Source of the DNA: JBBTCX01 sp038043045
GTDB lineage: Bacteria > Planctomycetota > Phycisphaerae > UBA1845
Direction of reading: 5' to 3'
Assembly: GCA_038043045.1 (NCBI GenBank)
Contig: JBBTCX010000158.1
Span: 1-56,129, forward strand
DNA: 56,129 nt
Position numbers and translations under genes: made by a program. Below the pieces are notes generated by a model. It worked only from the letters and a program-made list of their open reading frames with translations. It was not told the DNA's origin and made no database searches. Positions 17,134 through 26,498 of the stretch are shown here, one piece after another; within the stretch, counting starts at the first letter, position 1; the number at the start of each line of letters is the position of its first letter.

Positions 17134-19356
17134 TCAATAGGCGATGCAGCTCAAGTGCCCGCTCGGACGCGCCGGAGGACCGAAAGTAGGTACGTGCGCG
17201 TTTGCCGCCTTAACGTCTGATCCATTGATTAACCCATCGCCGTTGATGTCTTTGCGTGGGTCACAATTCGACGCGCAAGGGTTTCCGGAATTGATAACCG
17301 ACAGGTCTGCATTTACCACGGAACAATCATTGTCCGCGTCGCCAACGAGAACCGGATACTGCACGCAGAATGGCTCAATCCCCGGCCAAGCCAAGTTGTG
17401 GATATCGTACCATTTTCCATGAGTCAACACGGTCCCGTTCTCTTGTATCTTGAGAACGCGCGGATTCCCTTGCCCGTCGTTCTCCACTGTGAAGGTAAAA
17501 CTGGCGGAAAGATCCGGCCCGAATTGACCACTATTCAGCATCTCGCTAATGACAACCTTGCCCGGAGGCGGCGCAGTAATGTCACACGCAAACGTCATCC
17601 GGAAAAAGTTGTTTGCGCTTCTCCAAAGGCAATTGGAATCCGGAGGATCCGACATGATCTTGGCGTAGAGCATCGGTCCTCCCTCGCAAACGTCCGGGAT
17701 CATGTTCGCGTTGCAGTCTGATTCCGGCTGCTGCAAATCACAAAAGTCTTCAATGAAATTCCCATCACAATCTTCGCTCGGATTCGGCTGAAACTCATAC
17801 GATCCCATGTCGACATAGGCACACTGCATCGGCGTTTGCGGCGCGCCTGCGCCATCATCCGTCGATGTATCATCGATCAGCCGAGGCCCCGATGCCAAGT
17901 CCGCATATTGCGGGGTCAGTTGCCCGGCAATCGCCATCTGCGCGTTGTCCCCGGAGTCGATGCATCGGTTTGCTTCATTGGCAGGGTGTGTGAGTTTGAA
18001 GTCGTTTACAGGATCATTATCCACAGTTCCAGCCGGGTCATAAAATCGCGGGTTGTCGGTTATATCTACGGTTCCAATGTTGGTGTTGGGATCGGGTACC
18101 TGGATGGGGCCCGAAATGTCGCTAAAAGTCGGGCGGTTTTGTGTATTGCTATGAAACACTTGTAGATTCGCTGCGGCCTCAAAGTTCGATATCTGTTTAC
18201 CGAAGTCGACGGCGTCGTTGCCCCAGATAATACTGTTGTACACGCGAACCGTTGCATCAAAAGTAACCGCCAAACCCCCTCCGCCGGCGCCCCCCAAACC
18301 ACTTGGACGGTTGGCGAAGTTTCCCGTCACCGTGCAATTGCGCATTTCCAGGTTGGTTCCATTGCCTCGGGCGCGAATCCCCGCCCCTAAGGACAGAGTC
18401 CCCAATACGCTGTTTCCAAGGCAAACATTGTTTGCAATCAAGGAGTTGATGATCTTCTGGGTCTGGGGCGATTGTGGGTCGTTCGACGCCTCAAGATACA
18501 CGCCGCCGCCAGTGACCCTGGCTGTGTTGTTCACGATGCGACAATTGATGATCTCCAGGTTCGCCGTCCCTTTGTTGCCGATTCCTCCTCCATGGCCGGA
18601 TTGGGAAGGATGGTACGCGGTGTTGTTGCTGATCTCCGAATTGATGATTCGAATGAGATAACCGGAAAGATTGTAAATTCCCGCTCCGGCGTGGTCCGCC
18701 CGGTTGTCCGTGATCGTGCAATTTCGGATCTCAAGAAAACCCAAGGGCGGCGTGCACTCCGGGTCCCATGGCGGGCATTGCGGAAACCCGCTCAGGCGAA
18801 TCCCCCCTCCGCCCGGTTCATCCCCGTACAGAAAAAAGCCCCCCGCGTTTCCGCCTCGTATGGTGAATCCATCCAAGATCCCGACAAACTCGAAAAAATC
18901 CTCTTCGAACCCCTGAACATTCACCACGTGATGGCTGTTATCTCCGCGATTCACAAAATTCGGCAGGTCGTTTCCGAGCAGATCGCCGCTGAGGTTGGTG
19001 AGGTTGGTCGCAACATTGCGCTGAACAACGGAAGTCTCGAATCCAGCAAACCCACCCCAGATCGTGACCTTGTAAGGCAAGCGAAAACTGATCTCGCGGT
19101 CGGCCTCCGTGCAGGTCGTACAGTTAACCGGTTTGTACGTCCCCGCCTTGACCCAGATATCGTCGCTGGGGAGCGCCGCACTGAGTGCGTCTTGCAAGTT
19201 TCGATACCCTCGATCCCACGTGGACCCGTCAACCGGCGTCCCCGTTCCGGCAGGATTGACTCTTCTAGTGGTCGCGGCTTCGACATGCATCGAACCGAGT
19301 GCCGCTACAATACCAATACATCTCACACCGACGCCAAAAAGGTTAGACCGCTTCAT
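17134..19356 (-). CDS. secreted right-handed beta-helix protein with C-terminal dockerin-like module
   Basis: 740 aa. ATG 19356 is chosen for its GGAGG 7 bases upstream. The signal peptide ends near VEAA. Residues of about 35-450 form parallel beta-helix repeats of the polymorphic-outer-membrane-protein type: LEIRNCTITDNRADHAGAGI, IINSEISNNTA, LEIINCRIVNNTA, LEMRNCTVTGNFA. Ca-loop-like segments follow (DCDGNFIEDFCD, DCNANMIPDVCE), and a dockerin-like end (GDADNDCSVVNADLSVIN, DINGDGLINGSDVKAAN). Probably cell-surface or matrix located. Its promoter contains a C11 tract (separate entry) that predicts on/off switching. Confidence 0.85.
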   Translation of the reverse strand: MKRSNLFGVGVRCIGIVAALGSMHVEAATTRRVNPAGTGTPVDGSTWDRGYRNLQDALSAALPSDDIWVKAGTYKPVNCTTCTEADREISFRLPYKVTIWGGFAGFETSVVQRNVATNLTNLSGDLLGNDLPNFVNRGDNSHHVVNVQGFEEDFFEFVGILDGFTIRGGNAGGFFLYGDEPGGGGIRLSGFPQCPPWDPECTPPLGFLEIRNCTITDNRADHAGAGIYNLSGYLIRIINSEISNNTAYHPSQSGHGGGIGNKGTANLEIINCRIVNNTARVTGGGVYLEASNDPQSPQTQKIINSLIANNVCLGNSVLGTLSLGAGIRARGNGTNLEMRNCTVTGNFANRPSGLGGAGGGGLAVTFDATVRVYNSIIWGNDAVDFGKQISNFEAAANLQVFHSNTQNRPTFSDISGPIQVPDPNTNIGTVDITDNPRFYDPAGTVDNDPVNDFKLTHPANEANRCIDSGDNAQMAIAGQLTPQYADLASGPRLIDDTSTDDGAGAPQTPMQCAYVDMGSYEFQPNPSEDCDGNFIEDFCDLQQPESDCNANMIPDVCEGGPMLYAKIMSDPPDSNCLWRSANNFFRMTFACDITAPPPGKVVISEMLNSGQFGPDLSASFTFTVENDGQGNPRVLKIQENGTVLTHGKWYDIHNLAWPGIEPFCVQYPVLVGDADNDCSVVNADLSVINSGNPCASNCDPRKDINGDGLINGSDVKAANAHVPTFGPPARPSGHLSCIAY

Positions 19357-19409
19357 GAACATTCCTCCAAATGCGAACCCAGTGATGACAGAAAACCGAC
19401 AGAGATCGT

Positions 19410-19436
19410 ATTTTATGGGGGGGGGGGCGCTGTCAA
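19410..19436 (-). promoter_or_regulatory. promoter with C11 tract in the spacer, candidate phase-variable switch
   Basis: On the minus strand the -35 box is TTGACA (plus 19431-19436) and the -10 box is TAAAAT (plus 19410-19415). The 15-base spacer is GCG, eleven C, then A (G11 on plus at 19417-19427). An almost pure A/T block (19441-19478) lies directly upstream of the -35, like an UP element. Two added C would give the optimal 17-base spacer. The site is 54-80 bases before the beta-helix ATG, so slippage in the tract would change promoter strength, as known for neisserial porA and opc. Confidence 0.75.
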
Positions 19437-19503
19437 GCAAATTCTCTCAAAAAAAATAAAAAATTATTTTTCATTTTTCCACCCGCCGAAATCCTTCGAG
19501 CGG

Positions 19504-19514
19504 TGTTATATAAT
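19504..19514 (+). promoter_or_regulatory. candidate extended -10 promoter for the repeat protein
   Basis: TGTTATATAAT contains TATAAT at 19509-19514 with TG upstream. No convincing -35 is present. It lies 75 bases before the ATG at 19590. Confidence 0.4.
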
Positions 19515-19589
19515 GGAGTGAATGAGGCATTGACGTTGGCCTAAAAGATTGGTCCGCGCTCGGCAGACTGCTTGTAAAGTCGAAAGCAA

Positions 19590-21173
19590 ATGGGAAATCA
19601 AATATTTGTCGCTCTGACGTTTGCTACATTAATCCTGCGTACGGATGGCTTCGCAGCACAGAACTGCGCCGCAATCCGATACGATTGGACATTGGAAGAT
19701 GTCTTCGCCCGGACGGCGTTCGCCGACGACATAGGAAACTGGTACGTGGCCGGTGCTTTTTACGAACCGCACGACTTCGACCCGACAGTTAGTTTGGATG
19801 TTCGTTCCCCGGCAACGCCTGAGTTTGCCGATCTTTTCATTAGTAAATTGCAGTACGACGGTACCTATGTATGGACCTTTTCCGTAGGTGGAGCCAAGAA
19901 CGAAGAAGTTTTTGGCATTGCAACCGACGACCATGGCAACGTTTTTATCGCTGGGGGTTTTCAGGATACCGTCGATTTTGACCCCGGCCCAGGCGTCGAT
20001 CAACATACGTCGGTATTCTTTTACAACGCCTTTCTCACGAAACTCCGACATGATGGTTCATACTTGAGGACCCGCGCGTTCGAGGGCTACGATTTTGTTT
20101 CCGCACGCGGTGTTGCCGTCGATCGGCATGACAATGTGGTTGTTGTCGGGGGTTCCGCTACGGCCGTGATTGTAAAGCTGACCAATGACGGCGATTACCT
20201 GTGGAATCGCACCATTGCCGGCGGCGCTTGGGTAACGGCCTACGAAGTAGCCGTCGACGCGAATGACGACATCATTGTCTTTGGCCAGTTTCGAGGTACG
20301 GTCGACTTCGATCCTGGACCGGGCTTGGACCGTCGTACGGCCATGAGCCAACCGGTTCCCATTGACCTCTTTGTGACCAAATACCAATCCGATGGTACGT
20401 ACGTATGGACTCATACGTATCCTGCGGGACCGGCATCTTCCAAGTCTCTCGCCCTCCAATCCGATGGCTCCATTTTTCTGGCAGGTGGTATTGGACAATC
20501 GACTGATTTGGATCCAACTGCCGGAGTGGACCTCCGCGAAGGCCCGGCGATTTTCGTCACCAAACTGAACAGCGACGGTTCGTATGGTAGGACTTACTCC
20601 GCAGGGTTCAACTTTGGCGGGTTTCATGCAATAGCTGTTACGTCGGGTGGCGATGTTCTTGCCCTGGGGAGCACGTACCCAGGAGAAGATCCAGATTTTG
20701 ATCCCTCGAAGGAAACCATGACAATTCCGTGTGAGGGTCGAGGGTCGTGCCACTTTCTCTTTTGCCTCGATCCCAAAGGCAAACCGAAATGGGTTAAGGG
20801 AACCCAGGATAATCAAGGAACGAGCTTGACCATGACCCTCTCTGATGCGGGTGAAGTTTATTATTCGACGGCCTTTGTATTCGAGACCACCTTCGACACC
20901 GACATGACCTGCGGAGTCGATCAACGATCGATTGGATTCGACACGTTCCTAGGGCTGACCAAACTTCGTTGCATCGACAGTACCGGCGATTCCGATTCCG
21001 ACGGCGACGTGGACTTGCTCGACCTCGCCGCCTTCCAAAACTGCTTCGAAGGGTCAGACAGTGACACCTGCTCCCCCGGCTGCGACGCCTTCGACCTCCA
21101 CTCCGACAACCGTTTGGATTTACTCGATTATTCTATACTACCACCCTCCATCACTGGCCCATTGGGTCAATAG
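19590..21173 (+). CDS. secreted beta-repeat protein with dockerin-like C terminus
   Basis: 527 aa. The signal peptide is about residues 1-23. A repeat of roughly 65-75 residues recurs through residue 440: a VDFDPGPGVD or related box (DFDPTVSLD, DFDPGPGLD, DLDPTAGVD), then FVTKYQSDGTYVWT or FISKLQYDGTYVWT, then a VxVDxxDNVVVVGG strand. This is the SBBP/beta-propeller-like style of exported bacterial proteins. The C terminus (GDSDSDGDVDLLDLAAFQNC, CDAFDLHSDNRLDLLDYSI) has two Ca-loop motifs of a dockerin-like module. Role likely structural or adhesive at the cell surface; unproven. Confidence 0.8.
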   Translation: MGNQIFVALTFATLILRTDGFAAQNCAAIRYDWTLEDVFARTAFADDIGNWYVAGAFYEPHDFDPTVSLDVRSPATPEFADLFISKLQYDGTYVWTFSVGGAKNEEVFGIATDDHGNVFIAGGFQDTVDFDPGPGVDQHTSVFFYNAFLTKLRHDGSYLRTRAFEGYDFVSARGVAVDRHDNVVVVGGSATAVIVKLTNDGDYLWNRTIAGGAWVTAYEVAVDANDDIIVFGQFRGTVDFDPGPGLDRRTAMSQPVPIDLFVTKYQSDGTYVWTHTYPAGPASSKSLALQSDGSIFLAGGIGQSTDLDPTAGVDLREGPAIFVTKLNSDGSYGRTYSAGFNFGGFHAIAVTSGGDVLALGSTYPGEDPDFDPSKETMTIPCEGRGSCHFLFCLDPKGKPKWVKGTQDNQGTSLTMTLSDAGEVYYSTAFVFETTFDTDMTCGVDQRSIGFDTFLGLTKLRCIDSTGDSDSDGDVDLLDLAAFQNCFEGSDSDTCSPGCDAFDLHSDNRLDLLDYSILPPSITGPLGQ

Positions 21174-21212
21174 CCAAGCAAACAACTCCAACCCATTCGA
21201 GTAGATTGGATT

Positions 21213-21833
21213 CTACTCTTGCAAAGTTGGTATCTTCCCCTTGGCCTCCAAGAACTCGCACAGCTTCACCGCCGCCTCTTGGGGCGATACGTTGGTCGCG
21301 TCGATCATGAGTTCCGGTTTTAACGGTGCTTCATAAGGGTCGTCGATACCGGTGAATCCCTTAATCTCACCCGCACGAGCTTTTTTGTACAAGCCCTTGG
21401 GATCGCGCGTTTCGCAAACCTCGATCGGTGTATTGCAATGGACCTCGAAGAAGTCGCCGTCGCCGATTGTCTTTCGGGCCACGTCTCGATCGGCACGATA
21501 CGGACTTATGAAAGCCGTTAGGGTAATCACCCCGGCATCCACGAAGAGCTTCCCGACCTCGCCGATGCGACGGATGTTCTCTGTTCGATCCTCAGCGCTG
21601 AACCCTAGGTTCTTGTTCAACCCATGCCGAATATTGTCGCCGTCGAGCACGTAGCACATATGCCCACGCTGAACCAAGGCGTGCTCCAAGGTATAAGCAA
21701 TCGTGCTCTTTCCCGACCCGCTCAACCCCGTGAACCAGATCAATGCACCCTTCTGGTTCAACACCTTCTCCCGCTCCGGACGGCCCACATGTCCCTCATG
21801 CCAAGTGATATTCGTGGCCTTAATCTTGGTCAC
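21213..21833 (-). CDS. cysC: adenylyl-sulfate (APS) kinase
   Basis: 206 aa, typical for stand-alone CysC. It phosphorylates adenosine 5'-phosphosulfate to PAPS for sulfate assimilation or sulfation. The P-loop GLSGSGKST is at about 36-44. The family segments LDGDNIRHGLNKNLGFSAEDR, TAFISPYRADRD, FFEVHCNTPIEVCETRDPKGLY and KGFTGIDDPYEAP are all present. No sulfate adenylyltransferase gene is in the window. PAPS could feed sulfation of surface glycans made by the polysaccharide genes further right, but that is conjecture. Confidence 0.95.
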   Translation of the reverse strand: MTKIKATNITWHEGHVGRPEREKVLNQKGALIWFTGLSGSGKSTIAYTLEHALVQRGHMCYVLDGDNIRHGLNKNLGFSAEDRTENIRRIGEVGKLFVDAGVITLTAFISPYRADRDVARKTIGDGDFFEVHCNTPIEVCETRDPKGLYKKARAGEIKGFTGIDDPYEAPLKPELMIDATNVSPQEAAVKLCEFLEAKGKIPTLQE

Positions 21834-21927
21834 AACAACTCTCCTATCTTGTGAAATCCTTAAATCTCAAACTACGAAGCCGAGTATAGGAATTGCCGAC
21901 GGCAGACTCAAGGCGCTGAAAAAGAAC

Positions 21928-21971
21928 CCAAAAAACGGGCGGAGTGGACTTTTCAACCCACGCCGCCCGTT
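21928..21971 (-). terminator. Rho-independent terminator after the 687-aa Cys-rich gene
   Basis: On the minus strand AACGGGCGG...GTGG pairs with CCAC...CCGCCCGTT (plus 21934-21971), and a run of T follows (plus A at 21928-21935). It lies 85 bases past the stop of the gene at 22056. Confidence 0.8.
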
Positions 21972-22055
21972 CAATCTCATTCCGGCTAATTCAAGGCATC
22001 GCAGATCACGTCGATGTCTGAACCCATTCCCAATGGAATGGTACCGGTTTTTTTT

Positions 22056-24119
22056 CTACTGGTCTTCTCCTCCACCTCCGCCTCCTCCGCATGAGGGGTT
22101 GGGACACGGATAGGGCAATCCTTGAGCCGCACTCGAGCACACGGAAATATCAATCGCGTTGATGATTCCCTCTGGCGTGCACGTTGACGTGCTCTTAAGG
22201 TCCGTGCCATAACGGGTCGCCTGAGTGAAGTTCCCTTGGAACGCCAGAACAACAAGATTAACATCGTTCGTGTTGGCAAACCCATCGTTGTTTACATCTC
22301 CCCACTTCCAAGTCGTCCCCGACCCAAGCAACTGGAGATTTCCACCCGAGCTGTTGGCCGTATAGAACGTGTATGTTCGCGACGGCACAACCTTCTCACC
22401 CGTCACATGGACTGTGCCCCAACTATCCGCCGAAAGCAGCCCTCCCTGAGCCACCGTATTTACCACGAAAGAGATTCCATACGGGGCGACCGGCGCGGCC
22501 AGCCAACCCTGAATTCCTCCACAGGCCGTTACGAAAATCTTCACGGGCGTTGTGCTCGCCCCGTTGGGACCCGCGCACGGTGAAACGTTCAAGTACCGCG
22601 ATCCCTCGCCAACCACCGGAACCGTTGGGTAAGGTATATCTGCTGGACAGGTCGTGCTCGTACCCGTGCAATATTCGGGATCATCGCAAGGATGCCCGCT
22701 CGATGAACGGCAAACCCATTGGGTCGGTTCCGCCATGTCGGGAGGACAATTCGGTCCAGATCCGTTGCAATACTCGTTGACATCGCAAACCCCGACCGCC
22801 ACTCGGCAAAGAGAAGTCGTGTTAAGCACGTCAGCAGGACAAGCTGCACTACTTCCCGTGCAGTTCTCGGCAAAGTCGCAAACCCCGGCGGACGCACGGC
22901 AGACCGTTGTCGATGGCACATACAAGTTCGCCGGACACGTGGCGCTGGTCCCGGTGCAGTTCTCGGCCACATCGCATCCACCGGCCGAGGCTCGACAAGT
23001 AACGGTCGACGGTTGGAACACGTCTGCCGAACAATTCGGCCCGCTTCCCGTGCAATACTCGGGTATGTCACAAACTCCGCCCGTCCGGCATACGTAGGCC
23101 GCGTTTCTGAACAGGTCAGTCGGGCAGACTCCACTACTGCCCGTACACACTTCCGCCAAGTCGCAACCACCGGCTATCGCCCGACAGGATGTGTTTAACG
23201 GCTTGAAGGTGCATGTTGCCGTGCAACACGAACCCGTCGTCCCGTTGGCAGCGCCCTGATCGCACTGTTCACCCGAAACGACGAGCCCATCCCCACAGTC
23301 GCACGCATTACCGATGCCGTTATTGTTGGTGTCTTCTTGGCCCGGATTGGGAACGTTTACGCAATTGTCGCAACCATTTATGTCGCCGTCCCCGTCTGTA
23401 TCCGGGTCGCACGCATCAATTTGATCATTATTGTTGCAATCATAGGCCGTTGAGTATTCCATCGTCACTTCGATGTACGACCCGGTGCACGGCACGACCA
23501 AGCTGTTCGGAAGCATGTAAATCTGAACATCCCGATTCACGTCCAACAACCCATTAAACACATCTTTAGGCACGAGAATCGTGTCGTAACCTATTACCCC
23601 ACAAGCAACGTTCACGGTCTCATAGGCGTTTCCCACGCCCGTACCGTTCATGAGCACGGAGACGTGCGATTTGAGGTTGTTCAAACTACCTTTGGCCTCA
23701 AAGGTCAGCGTCACATCGCCGACCGCCGGTGGCACGTGATAAAAAGTAACATTAGGAGTTGAACCGGACTGCAACGGCGAAAGCACACCGGAATACCCGG
23801 TCATCAACGCTCCGCAAACGTTGGCGTCACAGAGCCCAGCCGAAAGGCAATCCGGAAAACAACTGGGATAATTGCAATTGTTAATCACCCCCACAATTTC
23901 GCAACAGTCCCCGACATCGTTCAAATTGCAATCCGTGCACGGCTCTTTAGGCGCAGCCACTTGTGCAGGGGCGGCTGCCTGTGCTGGGGCAGCCACTTGT
24001 TCAGGGGTGCCCACCTTGGATGAGTCAGCCATCAACCCCGACGACAGCACGAACAAGAATACCGGGCAAAGCCCACTCGCCAAACCAAACAACCCACAAG
24101 ATCGCCTCTTGAATTGCAT
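22056..24119 (-). CDS. secreted Cys-rich protein with disintegrin-like repeats, TSP3-like loops and dockerin-like end (paralogue 1)
   Basis: 687 aa. Signal peptide 1-31; an Ala/Pro/Val repeat of AAPAQ units (about 37-58); a beta domain (about 110-225); calcium-loop segments (about 229-275, DPDTDGDGDINGCDNC); six disintegrin-like Cys repeats of about 27 residues (312-495) with the pattern CRxxxGxCDxxExCTGxxxxCPxD; a domain at 500-600; dockerin-like loops (606-660, GDVNNDGFANTNDV); and a poly-Gly tail. AGGAGAG lies 8 bases before the ATG. Together with the next gene it forms a tandem pair sharing promoter and leader. Expected outside the cell, as a Ca- and disulfide-stabilised surface protein. 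Confidence 0.82.
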   Translation of the reverse strand: MQFKRRSCGLFGLASGLCPVFLFVLSSGLMADSSKVGTPEQVAAPAQAAAPAQVAAPKEPCTDCNLNDVGDCCEIVGVINNCNYPSCFPDCLSAGLCDANVCGALMTGYSGVLSPLQSGSTPNVTFYHVPPAVGDVTLTFEAKGSLNNLKSHVSVLMNGTGVGNAYETVNVACGVIGYDTILVPKDVFNGLLDVNRDVQIYMLPNSLVVPCTGSYIEVTMEYSTAYDCNNNDQIDACDPDTDGDGDINGCDNCVNVPNPGQEDTNNNGIGNACDCGDGLVVSGEQCDQGAANGTTGSCCTATCTFKPLNTSCRAIAGGCDLAEVCTGSSGVCPTDLFRNAAYVCRTGGVCDIPEYCTGSGPNCSADVFQPSTVTCRASAGGCDVAENCTGTSATCPANLYVPSTTVCRASAGVCDFAENCTGSSAACPADVLNTTSLCRVAVGVCDVNEYCNGSGPNCPPDMAEPTQWVCRSSSGHPCDDPEYCTGTSTTCPADIPYPTVPVVGEGSRYLNVSPCAGPNGASTTPVKIFVTACGGIQGWLAAPVAPYGISFVVNTVAQGGLLSADSWGTVHVTGEKVVPSRTYTFYTANSSGGNLQLLGSGTTWKWGDVNNDGFANTNDVNLVVLAFQGNFTQATRYGTDLKSTSTCTPEGIINAIDISVCSSAAQGLPYPCPNPSCGGGGGGGEDQ

Positions 24120-24378
24120 GATCCCACTCTCCTTTCGGCCGCAGAGTTAGCTCCAACGGCCACTCGCTTTGTTCTCCGCCGACCGGTCAAACACTCGTTC
24201 GCCCGAATCCCCGACGGTTTTCTTCGCGGACATCAAAAGAATTCACTTTTCAACTTTTCCCACGAACAATTGACCCTTGAGCGTATTCGTGCTTCGAATC
24301 GAGAATCGTCAAACCGGCCTCAATAGCGTGCCGACCAAGAAGGCTATGAAAGGCCGCGTTTGAACAAGATTGATGGGG
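24120..24378 (-). promoter_or_regulatory. long conserved 5' leader of paralogue 1
   Basis: The predicted transcript carries about 250 untranslated bases. The stretch 24267-24371 is clearly similar to 26648-26752 upstream of paralogue 2, including CAATTGACCCTTG, TTCGTGCTT, CCGGCCTCAATAGC and TTTGAACAAG blocks. Conservation could reflect recent duplication or a regulatory RNA; no known riboswitch was recognised. Confidence 0.45.
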
Positions 24379-24407
24379 ACCCTAACCTGAGCGGCAACTG
24401 CTGTCAA
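24379..24407 (-). promoter_or_regulatory. promoter of Cys-rich paralogue 1
   Basis: TTGACA (plus 24402-24407) and TAGGGT (plus 24379-24384) have a 17-base spacer. The same arrangement is found before paralogue 2, and CTTGACAGC is shared with the beta-helix gene promoter. Confidence 0.6.
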
Positions 24408-24420
24408 GATTAGCAGACCC

Positions 24421-24460
24421 ACAAAAGAACGGGCGGAACCGGCGCAATGCCGCTCCGCCC
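24421..24460 (-). terminator. Rho-independent terminator after Cys-rich paralogue 2
   Basis: GGGCGGA (24431-24437) pairs with TCCGCCC (24454-24460), with an inner GGC/GCC stem. On the minus strand it is followed by GTTCTTTTG. It lies 115 bases past the stop at 24576 and just upstream of the next promoter. Confidence 0.6.
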
Positions 24461-24575
24461 GCTTTGGGTCCTTCTTACGCGCGCCCTGTACTTACGCGAT
24501 GCCCCACAAAACCATCGTCGTAGCCGGGTGCATGTTTGAACCGCTATTCATCCAAACCACCCACACTGCCGTGGA

Positions 24576-26498
24576 TCAAGGGCAGGTGAACGGCGAGCAG
24601 TAGAAGGAAAACTGCTGACCGCCAAAGGCATTCTTCACGGCCAGGATATCGTCAAGATTGATCGTGCCGTTCGCCGTGCAGCCCAAGACATCGCATCCAT
24701 AACGCGTTGCATTTACGAAGTTTCCGGCAAAGCAAGAATTCACATAGAGCATGTCACTCACATTCATAAAACCGTCGCCGTCTACATCACACCACTTCCA
24801 CGTTTGCCCCGCCCCAAGCAAATCGAAATTTTCACCCGTATAAAACGTGTACGTTCGCAACGGCACAACCTTCGCCCCCGTCACATGGACCGTTCCCCAA
24901 TCTTCGGGCGAAAGGAGCGCCCCTTCTCCCACCGTATCCACAACATAGGAGATTCCATACGGTCCGGTCGGTGCGGCCAGCCAACCCTGAATTCCACCGC
25001 ACGCCGATACAAAAATCTTCACCAGCGTTGTGTCCGCCCCGTTGGGACCCGCACACGGTGAAACTTTCAAATACCGCGACCCCTCGGCAACCACCGGAGA
25101 CGTCGGGAACGGCACATCTGCTGGACAGGTCGCGCTCGAACCCGTGCAGTATTCGGGATCGTCGCATGGACCGGTCGAGGAACGGCAAACCCAGGGGGTT
25201 TGTTCGAACGCGTCTGGAGGACAATTCGGCCCGGATCCGTCGCAATATTCGTTCACGTCGCAAACCCCGACCGCCACTCGGCAGATAGAGGACGTGTTGA
25301 GCACGTCAGCCGGACATGCTGCGCTACTTCCCGTGCAGTTCTCGGCAAAGTCGCAAACACCGGCGGACGCACGGCAGACCGTTGTGGATGGTGCGTATCC
25401 GTTGACTGGGCAGACTGCACTTCCCCCCGGGCAATACTCAGCGACGTCGCAACCACCGGGAGCCGCTACGCGACAAACATACGTCGGCAATCTGAACGCG
25501 TCAGCCGGGCACGCCGCAGTGCTCCCCGTGCAAAACTCGGGCAGATCGCATCCCCCCGGCGCCGGCGCGCGACAGGTGTGCGTCGCCGGTCTAAACACGT
25601 TCTTCGGGCAAAACGCACCACTACCGGTACAAGTTTCGGCCAAGTCGCAAACACCGGCTGCCGCTCGGCAGACGGTACCCGGCGCCGAATAAGTGCAACT
25701 TGGTGTGCAGCAAACGCTGCCGTCGCACTGCTCGCCCGGAGCGACAAATCCATCTCCACAGTCGCACGCATTGCCTTGGCCGTCTTGATCGATGTCCTCC
25801 TGGCCGGGGTTGAACATCAGCGGACAATTGTCGCAATCATCAATCACGCCGTCCCCGTCCGTATCCGATTCGCACTCATCAATTTGATAATCATTGTCGC
25901 AGTCATGGGCGGTTTCGTATTCCATCGTCACCGCGATGTACGACCCACTGCATGCACCCACCAAACTGTTCGGAAGCATATAAATCTGGACGTCCCATTG
26001 TGCATCCAAGAGCCCATTGAATTCCGCCTCGGATAAAACCAGAGTGTCGCCCGTGTCGACACACGCGGGGGCGCTTTCAAACACACTCCCAACAGAGTTG
26101 CCGTTCATGAGCACGGCGACAACAGCCTTGGGGTTGCTCAAAGCTCCTTTGGCTTCAAACGTGAGCGTCACATCACTGACGGCCGGAGGCACGTGATAAA
26201 ATGTAACGTTGGGACTCTGACCGCTTTCCAAAGGCGAAAGCTCGCCGGAATAGCCGATCATGATGGCGAAACACACACTGGCGTTACACCCAACCGGATC
26301 GCAATCCGGAAAACAACTGGGGTAATTGCACCCAAGAGTGTAGGGCATTTCACAACAGTCGGAAACATCGTTCAGATTGCAATCCGTGCACGGTTCCTCT
26401 GGGGCAGCCATCAACCCCGACGCCATCCACAACAAAAGTCCCGGGCAAAGCCCACACCCCAAACGAAACAACCCACCAAATCGCCTCTTCATTTGCAT
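24576..26498 (-). CDS. secreted Cys-rich protein with disintegrin-like repeats and dockerin-like end (paralogue 2)
   Basis: 640 aa from ATG 26498, chosen because GGGAGAG and the sequence around it match the start of paralogue 1; longer readings run into the leader. Architecture is as in the neighbour: signal peptide to about residue 33, CTDCNLNDV motif, beta domain, calcium loops (CESDTDGDGVIDDCDNCP), six disintegrin-like repeats (for example CRASAGVCDFAENCTGSSAA, identical in both proteins) and dockerin-like loops (CDVDGDGFMNVSDM). It lacks the Ala/Pro insert and the poly-Gly tail. The near-identical central repeats suggest gene conversion or recent duplication. Confidence 0.82.
   Translation of the reverse strand: MQMKRRFGGLFRLGCGLCPGLLLWMASGLMAAPEEPCTDCNLNDVSDCCEMPYTLGCNYPSCFPDCDPVGCNASVCFAIMIGYSGELSPLESGQSPNVTFYHVPPAVSDVTLTFEAKGALSNPKAVVAVLMNGNSVGSVFESAPACVDTGDTLVLSEAEFNGLLDAQWDVQIYMLPNSLVGACSGSYIAVTMEYETAHDCDNDYQIDECESDTDGDGVIDDCDNCPLMFNPGQEDIDQDGQGNACDCGDGFVAPGEQCDGSVCCTPSCTYSAPGTVCRAAAGVCDLAETCTGSGAFCPKNVFRPATHTCRAPAPGGCDLPEFCTGSTAACPADAFRLPTYVCRVAAPGGCDVAEYCPGGSAVCPVNGYAPSTTVCRASAGVCDFAENCTGSSAACPADVLNTSSICRVAVGVCDVNEYCDGSGPNCPPDAFEQTPWVCRSSTGPCDDPEYCTGSSATCPADVPFPTSPVVAEGSRYLKVSPCAGPNGADTTLVKIFVSACGGIQGWLAAPTGPYGISYVVDTVGEGALLSPEDWGTVHVTGAKVVPLRTYTFYTGENFDLLGAGQTWKWCDVDGDGFMNVSDMLYVNSCFAGNFVNATRYGCDVLGCTANGTINLDDILAVKNAFGGQQFSFYCSPFTCP

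Noticed and set aside
18472..19521. 349-codon plus-strand frame antisense to the beta-helix gene
   Set aside because: Basic, low-complexity translation with no domain; it mirrors the strongly supported minus-strand protein.
22056..24119. Metazoan contamination suggested by the disintegrin-like repeats
   Set aside because: The gene has bacterial signals (ribosome site, TTGACA promoter, Rho-independent terminator) and a dockerin-like end, and it sits among bacterial genes.
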